10,009 nucleotides of DNA from CAZLNO01 sp964561005 (GTDB lineage: Bacteria > Pseudomonadota > Alphaproteobacteria > Kiloniellales > Rhodovibrionaceae), in assembly GCA_964561005.1 (NCBI GenBank), contig CAZLNO010000120.1, positions 1 to 10,009 on the forward strand, read 5' to 3'. The stretch's first letter is position 1; every line of letters begins with the position of its first letter. Positions 7,331 to 10,009 of this stretch are shown here, piece after piece. The notes beneath the pieces were generated by a model. The model saw only the letters and a list, made by a program, of their open reading frames with translations. It was not told the DNA's origin and ran no database searches. The translations under genes and the position numbers were made by a program.

Positions 7331-8581
7331 TCAGTGCAGGTTCGGGACCGGGCCGGTGCCTTCCTCGTCCAGCAGTTCGCCGGTGGCGAAGCGGTCGAGG
7401 CGCAGGGCCGAGTTGATTTCGTGCGGCTCGTCGCGGGCGATGGTGTGGGCGAAGCACCAGCCCGAGCCGGGCGTCGCCTTGAAGCCGCCGTAGCACCAGC
7501 CGCCGTTGAGATAGAGCCCCCGGATCGGCGTGGTGGAGATGATCGGGCTGCCGTCCATCGACATGTCCATCACGCCGCCCCAGTGGCGCAGCACCTTCAT
7601 GCGCCCGGCCGCCGGCAGCAGCGACATCAGCGCCTCCAGGCAGTGCTCCACCCCCGGCAGGTTGCCGCGCGCGGCGTAGGAGTTGTAGCCGTCCAGGCTG
7701 GAGCCGAAGACCAGGCCGCCCTTGTCCGACTGGCTGATGTAGAAGTGGCCGGCGGCGAAGGTGACCACCTGGTCGATGAAGGGCTTGATGCCCTCGGTGA
7801 CGAAGGCCTGCAGCAGGTGGCTCTCGATCGGCAGGCGCAGGCCCGCCATCTCCGCCACCTGCGTCGTGTGCCCGGCGGCGGCGAGGCCGATCTTCCTCGC
7901 CTTGATCGGGCCGCGCGTGGTCTCCACCCCGGTGACGCGGTCGCCCTCGCGGCGGATGCCGGTGACCTCGCAGTTCTGGATGATGTCGACGCCCAGGCGG
8001 TCGGCGGCGCGGGCGAAGCCCCAGGCCACGGCGTCGTGCCGCGCGGTGCCGCCCCGGCGCTGCAGGAGGCCGCCGTAGACCGGGAAGCGCGCGTTGTCCA
8101 GGTCCAGCATCGGCACCATCTCGCGGATTTGCGCCGGGGTCAGCAGCTCGGCGTCGACGCCGTGCAGCCGCATCGAGTTGCCGCGCCGCGCGAAGGCGTC
8201 CACCTGGGCGTCGCTGTGCGCCAGGTTGAGGACGCCGCGCTGGCTCATCATGACGTTGAAGTTCAGGTCCTGCTCCAGCTCTTCCCAGAGCTTGAGCGAA
8301 TGTTCGTAGAAGCGCTCGTTGCCCGGCAGCATGTAGTTGGAGCGGACAATGGTCGTGTTCCGCCCGACGTTGCCGCCGCCGATGTAGCCCTTCTCCAGCA
8401 CGGCGACGTTGGTGATGCCGTGCTCCTTGGCGAGGTAATAGGCGGTCGCCAGGCCGTGCCCGCCGCCGCCGACGATAACCACGTCGTAGGCCGGCTGCGG
8501 CTCCGGATCGCGCCAGGCGCGCGGCCAGCCCTTGTGGCCGCTCAATGCCTCCCGAACGAGGCTGAAGATCGAATAGCGCAT
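7331..8581 (-). CDS. soxB: Sarcosine oxidase, beta subunit
   Basis: A 416-residue flavoprotein of the D-amino-acid-oxidase-like family; it holds the substrate site where sarcosine is oxidised. Seen are the FAD dinucleotide motif VVIVGGGGHGLATAYYLAKEHG (about 34-55), the start YSIFSLVREALSGHKGWP typical of the subunit, GRNTTIVRSNY, and GGTARHDAVAWGFARAAD. In that last motif His182 corresponds to the histidine that carries covalent FMN in characterised heterotetrameric enzymes. The end carries GGWCYGGFKATPGSGW. I chose the ATG at 8581 because it has AGGGG just upstream and gives the normal family N-terminus; an in-frame extension to 8809 is unlike the family and lies in another gene. It is the first sox gene, 91 bases after the unknown gene upstream in the same direction. 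Confidence 0.97.
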   Translation of the reverse strand: MRYSIFSLVREALSGHKGWPRAWRDPEPQPAYDVVIVGGGGHGLATAYYLAKEHGITNVAVLEKGYIGGGNVGRNTTIVRSNYMLPGNERFYEHSLKLWEELEQDLNFNVMMSQRGVLNLAHSDAQVDAFARRGNSMRLHGVDAELLTPAQIREMVPMLDLDNARFPVYGGLLQRRGGTARHDAVAWGFARAADRLGVDIIQNCEVTGIRREGDRVTGVETTRGPIKARKIGLAAAGHTTQVAEMAGLRLPIESHLLQAFVTEGIKPFIDQVVTFAAGHFYISQSDKGGLVFGSSLDGYNSYAARGNLPGVEHCLEALMSLLPAAGRMKVLRHWGGVMDMSMDGSPIISTTPIRGLYLNGGWCYGGFKATPGSGWCFAHTIARDEPHEINSALRLDRFATGELLDEEGTGPVPNLH

Positions 8582-8672
8582 GCGTCCCCTGGTCTTGTTA
8601 TGTCCCCCGCCCTCCGGGTCGTCCGCGGCGCCGCCGGGGCCGTCGCACGCCATCCAAGAAAGGGCGTCCCGC
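8582..8672 (-). other. Leader between the unknown gene and soxB
   Basis: A 91-base stretch without a gene. It has no good -35/-10 pair for soxB. It contains a near-palindrome around GCGGCGCCGC (about 8623-8637) that could fold in RNA, and the soxB ribosome site at its end. No known riboswitch pattern was recognised. The unknown gene and soxB are therefore probably co-transcribed, or a soxB promoter lies inside the end of the unknown gene. Confidence 0.4.
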
Positions 8673-9176
8673 TTATGCTTGTCCGGAATCGTCGTCCGCT
8701 TGTCCAGGGTATCCCTGTGATGACGTCCGGACCACCCGGCCGGGCACGAGGGCGCGCTCGGACAGGCCCGTCCACCGCGCCAGACGGACCCGCACCGCCG
8801 CGCGTGCATGGCTCTCGTCGTCCGCCGGCGGCAGGGGCTCGACGGTGCAGTCCAGCGACTCGCCGTCCCGGACGGCCCGCGCGACCAGGCAGCGGCTGTC
8901 CAGCAGGTGGGCCATGCCGCCCAGGCAGGCCGCCACGGCGCCGGCGGCCGCCGACTCGGAACCGAGCGCCAGCCAGGCGTTGCCGGCCAGGAGGTCGGCG
9001 GCCAGGGCCGGGTCGCCGTGGCGCGCCCGCGCGCGCTGGCGTGCCGCGTCCGCCAGGGGCTCTCCCGCCGCCAGCACCGAGGCGGTCAGCGGCACCAGCA
9101 CCGCCAGCCCCCGATCCGGCGCGGCGAAGCCGGCCCAGCCGGCGGCCGTCCCATCGTTTTCCGCCTTGGACGTCAT
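8673..9176 (-). CDS. Uncharacterised protein upstream of soxB
   Basis: A 167-residue protein I do not recognise. There is no signal peptide or clear membrane span; the middle segment SAAAGAVAACLGGMAHLLDSRCLVARAV (about 74-101) is hydrophobic and probably helical. It is followed by a strand-like stretch with RDGESLDCTVEP and HARAAVRVRLARWTG. A helix-strand order like this is compatible with many small alpha/beta folds, and I will not name one. Coding is supported by strongly G/C-rich third codon positions to about residue 150, and by the ATG at 9176 with GGAAGG six bases upstream. The final 17 codons (8726-8676) lose that bias and contain palindromic sequence, so the tail may be read-through into a former intergenic region. 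It is in the same direction as soxB and diverges from the XRE-cupin regulator, so it may be the first gene of the sarcosine operon; a role in sarcosine or one-carbon metabolism is inference from position only. Confidence 0.65.
   Translation of the reverse strand: MTSKAENDGTAAGWAGFAAPDRGLAVLVPLTASVLAAGEPLADAARQRARARHGDPALAADLLAGNAWLALGSESAAAGAVAACLGGMAHLLDSRCLVARAVRDGESLDCTVEPLPPADDESHARAAVRVRLARWTGLSERALVPGRVVRTSSQGYPGQADDDSGQA
8677..8717. promoter_or_regulatory. Palindrome and phased direct repeat inside the end of the unknown gene, upstream of soxB
   Basis: CAGGGTATCCCTG (8705-8717) is an inverted repeat with 5-base arms around a 3-base centre. The octamer GCTTGTCC occurs at 8677-8684 and 8698-8705, exactly 21 bases apart, i.e. 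two helical turns, with the second copy abutting the palindrome. Codon bias of the surrounding gene collapses just here. This could be a protein-binding site controlling soxB; no binding protein is known. Confidence 0.3.
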
Positions 9177-9232
9177 GCATCACCTTCCCCCTGCCACGGT
9201 CCCGCCAGGCGGCATCGTCGCGAAACCGGGCA

Positions 9233-9262
9233 TGGTCAAGCCCCCGGCCTGTTCAGTATACT
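9233..9262 (+). promoter_or_regulatory. Candidate promoter of the XRE-cupin regulator
   Basis: TGGTCA (9233-9238) and TATACT (9257-9262) are separated by 18 bases on the plus strand. The -10 element is inside the palindrome, which would allow autoregulation. The -35 match is moderate (4 of 6). Confidence 0.45.
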
Positions 9263-9266
9263 GAAC
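9251..9266. promoter_or_regulatory. Perfect 16-bp palindrome, probable operator of the XRE-cupin regulator
   Basis: GTTCAGTATACTGAAC is identical to its reverse complement. It lies in the 135-base divergent region (9177-9311) between the unknown gene and the regulator, in otherwise GC-rich DNA. Its centre provides TATACT on each strand (plus 9257-9262, minus 9260-9255), so a bound dimer would cover both -10 elements. Regulators with an N-terminal XRE domain commonly bind such palindromes next to their own gene; assignment to this regulator is inferred. Confidence 0.75.
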
Positions 9267-9284
9267 GCGGCGGCGGCCTTGCCA
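9255..9284 (-). promoter_or_regulatory. Candidate divergent promoter for the unknown gene and sox operon
   Basis: On the minus strand TGGCAA (9284-9279) and TATACT (9260-9255) are separated by 18 bases. The -10 overlaps that of the opposite promoter within the palindrome; the -35 match is weak. Transcription would begin about 70 bases before the ATG at 9176. Confidence 0.38.
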
Positions 9285-9311
9285 GGCCATTTCGCCCCGT
9301 GTCCCACGAAG

Positions 9312-9932
9312 ATGCAACCGGAGCCGATGACCGAGCAACTGCCTCCCGTTCCCGAACTGGGCCGCCTGATCCGCGGCGCGCGCAAGTCCCGGCAGCTCAC
9401 GCTGGAGGAGTTGGCCAAGCGCAGCGGCGTGTCCAAGTCGCTGCTGTCGCAGATCGAGCGCGGCCTGGTCAATCCGACCTTCGCCGTGGCCTGGAACCTG
9501 ACGCAGGCGCTGGGCATCGACATGACCCGCATCAACGCCGGCGTGGGCGACGGCGCCGACGACGTGCTGATCGAGCATCTGCCGGCCTACGCCACCCCGG
9601 TGAAGCAGAGCGCCGACGGCAAGGTGCGCCTGCGCATGCTGAACCCGTTGCGCACCGTGCTGCCGGTGGAGTGGTACGAGATGCGCCTGGAGCCCGGCGG
9701 CGCCCTGGTCTCCACCGCGCACGCCGCCGGCACCTTCGAGCACCTGACCTGCCTCGACGGCCGGCTGCGGGTGCAGGCGGGGACGCGCGAGGTGACCTGC
9801 GCGGCCGGCGAGACGGTGCGCTACGACGCCGACCGGCCGCACGCCATCCACAACGCCGCCGAGGGCGAATCGCGCGCCCTGCTGGTGCTGGCGCTGCCCG
9901 CGCAGTACGGCGGCGGCAAGCGGGCGGGGTGA
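9312..9932 (+). CDS. XRE-family transcriptional regulator with C-terminal cupin domain
   Basis: A 206-residue cytoplasmic DNA-binding regulator. Residues about 17-70 form an XRE-type helix-turn-helix (LGRLIRGARKSRQLTLEELAKRSGVSKSLLSQIERGLVNPT). A linker leads to a cupin_2 domain at about 118-197 (WYEMRLEPGG, GTFEHLTCLDGRLRV, GETVRYDADRPHAIHN). Of the classic cupin metal ligands it has Glu143/His144 and a histidine pair at 177/180, but motif 1 lacks the usual HxH spacing. It may therefore bind a small ligand rather than a catalytic metal. Starts at 9312 and 9327 are both possible and neither has a strong ribosome site; the second gives 201 residues. It is divergent from the unknown gene and soxBDAG and follows the 16-bp palindrome. 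It likely senses sarcosine or a related metabolite and represses or activates that operon and itself; the effector is not known. Confidence 0.9.
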   Translation: MQPEPMTEQLPPVPELGRLIRGARKSRQLTLEELAKRSGVSKSLLSQIERGLVNPTFAVAWNLTQALGIDMTRINAGVGDGADDVLIEHLPAYATPVKQSADGKVRLRMLNPLRTVLPVEWYEMRLEPGGALVSTAHAAGTFEHLTCLDGRLRVQAGTREVTCAAGETVRYDADRPHAIHNAAEGESRALLVLALPAQYGGGKRAG

Positions 9933-9970
9933 GGGGCGGAAGGGACCGCTGTCGGCTGGCGCGACCGGCG

Positions 9971-9998
9971 GGGGCTGACGCGCTGCCGCGCGTCCCCC
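9971..9998 (+). terminator. Possible terminator hairpin after the regulator
   Basis: GACGCG (9977-9982) pairs with CGCGTC (9989-9994), and the stem can extend by GGGG (9971-9974) with CCCC (9995-9998) past a 2-base bulge. It begins 38 bases after the regulator stop codon. There is no run of T after it, so it is not a textbook intrinsic terminator. The rest of 9933-10009 shows nothing else. Confidence 0.38.
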
Positions 9999-10009
9999 AT
10001 CCTAACCTT

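Noticed and set aside
8582..8809. N-terminal extension of soxB to 8809
   Set aside because: The extra 76 residues do not resemble SoxB and overlap the end of the unknown gene; the ATG at 8581 has a ribosome site and a normal family start.
8542..9183. A second minus-strand frame of 213 codons over the unknown gene
   Set aside because: It has a strongly Arg/Gly/Pro-biased translation and overlaps the start of soxB, whereas the 167-residue frame has proper third-position G/C bias and a better ribosome site.
9275..9288. Small inverted repeat GGCCT/AGGCC in the divergent region
   Set aside because: Five-base GC arms are expected by chance at this base composition and the site overlaps the weak -35 element; not enough to call an operator.
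8808..9311. Upstream extension of the XRE-cupin regulator on the plus strand
   Set aside because: It runs antisense through the unknown gene and through the palindrome/promoter region; the helix-turn-helix starts normally from the ATG at 9312 or 9327.

Overview
This is a very GC-rich window with dense gene packing. Short Shine-Dalgarno-guided intergenic gaps and frequent GTG or TTG starts are seen throughout. The gene content (a Wza/Wzz-type exopolysaccharide export operon, and a heterotetrameric sarcosine oxidase operon next to an XRE-cupin regulator) suggests a soil, marine or host-associated alphaproteobacterium, perhaps of the Rhodospirillales type. This taxonomic placement is inferred from gene content and composition, not proven.

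Left part (1-3366), all on the minus strand: an exopolysaccharide secretion operon. It reads, in transcription order, an uncharacterised secreted protein (2503-3228), an outer-membrane beta-barrel protein (1232-2479), a short Wza/SLBB-type polysaccharide export protein (646-1215) and the N-terminal part of a Wzz/GumC-type chain-length or export protein that runs off the left edge (1-616). Gaps between genes are 16-29 bases. A plausible sigma-70-type promoter lies upstream, in the only A/T-richer stretch of this side (about 3277-3305).

At 3367-3466 there are exactly 100 Ns, the usual placeholder for a scaffold gap of unknown size. The true distance between the two operons is therefore unknown, and even their adjacency depends on the scaffolding. 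The same 8 bases lie on both sides of the gap.

Middle part (3486-8581), minus strand: soxB-soxD-soxA-soxG, a complete heterotetrameric sarcosine oxidase operon. The enzyme oxidises sarcosine with O2 and tetrahydrofolate to glycine, 5,10-methylene-THF and H2O2. soxD/soxA overlap by 4 bases and soxA/soxG by 8, which indicates translational coupling.

Right part (8673-10009): an unrecognised 167-residue protein (minus strand) lies just upstream of soxB in the same direction. A divergent XRE-family regulator with a C-terminal cupin domain follows on the plus strand. Between the two is a perfect 16-bp palindrome (9251-9266) that contains a TATACT -10-like hexamer on each strand. The simplest reading is that the regulator binds there and controls both itself and the unknown gene plus sox operon. 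The last ~75 bases hold only a GC-rich hairpin that may end the regulator transcript. No tRNA, rRNA, CRISPR array, transposase or phage gene was found.
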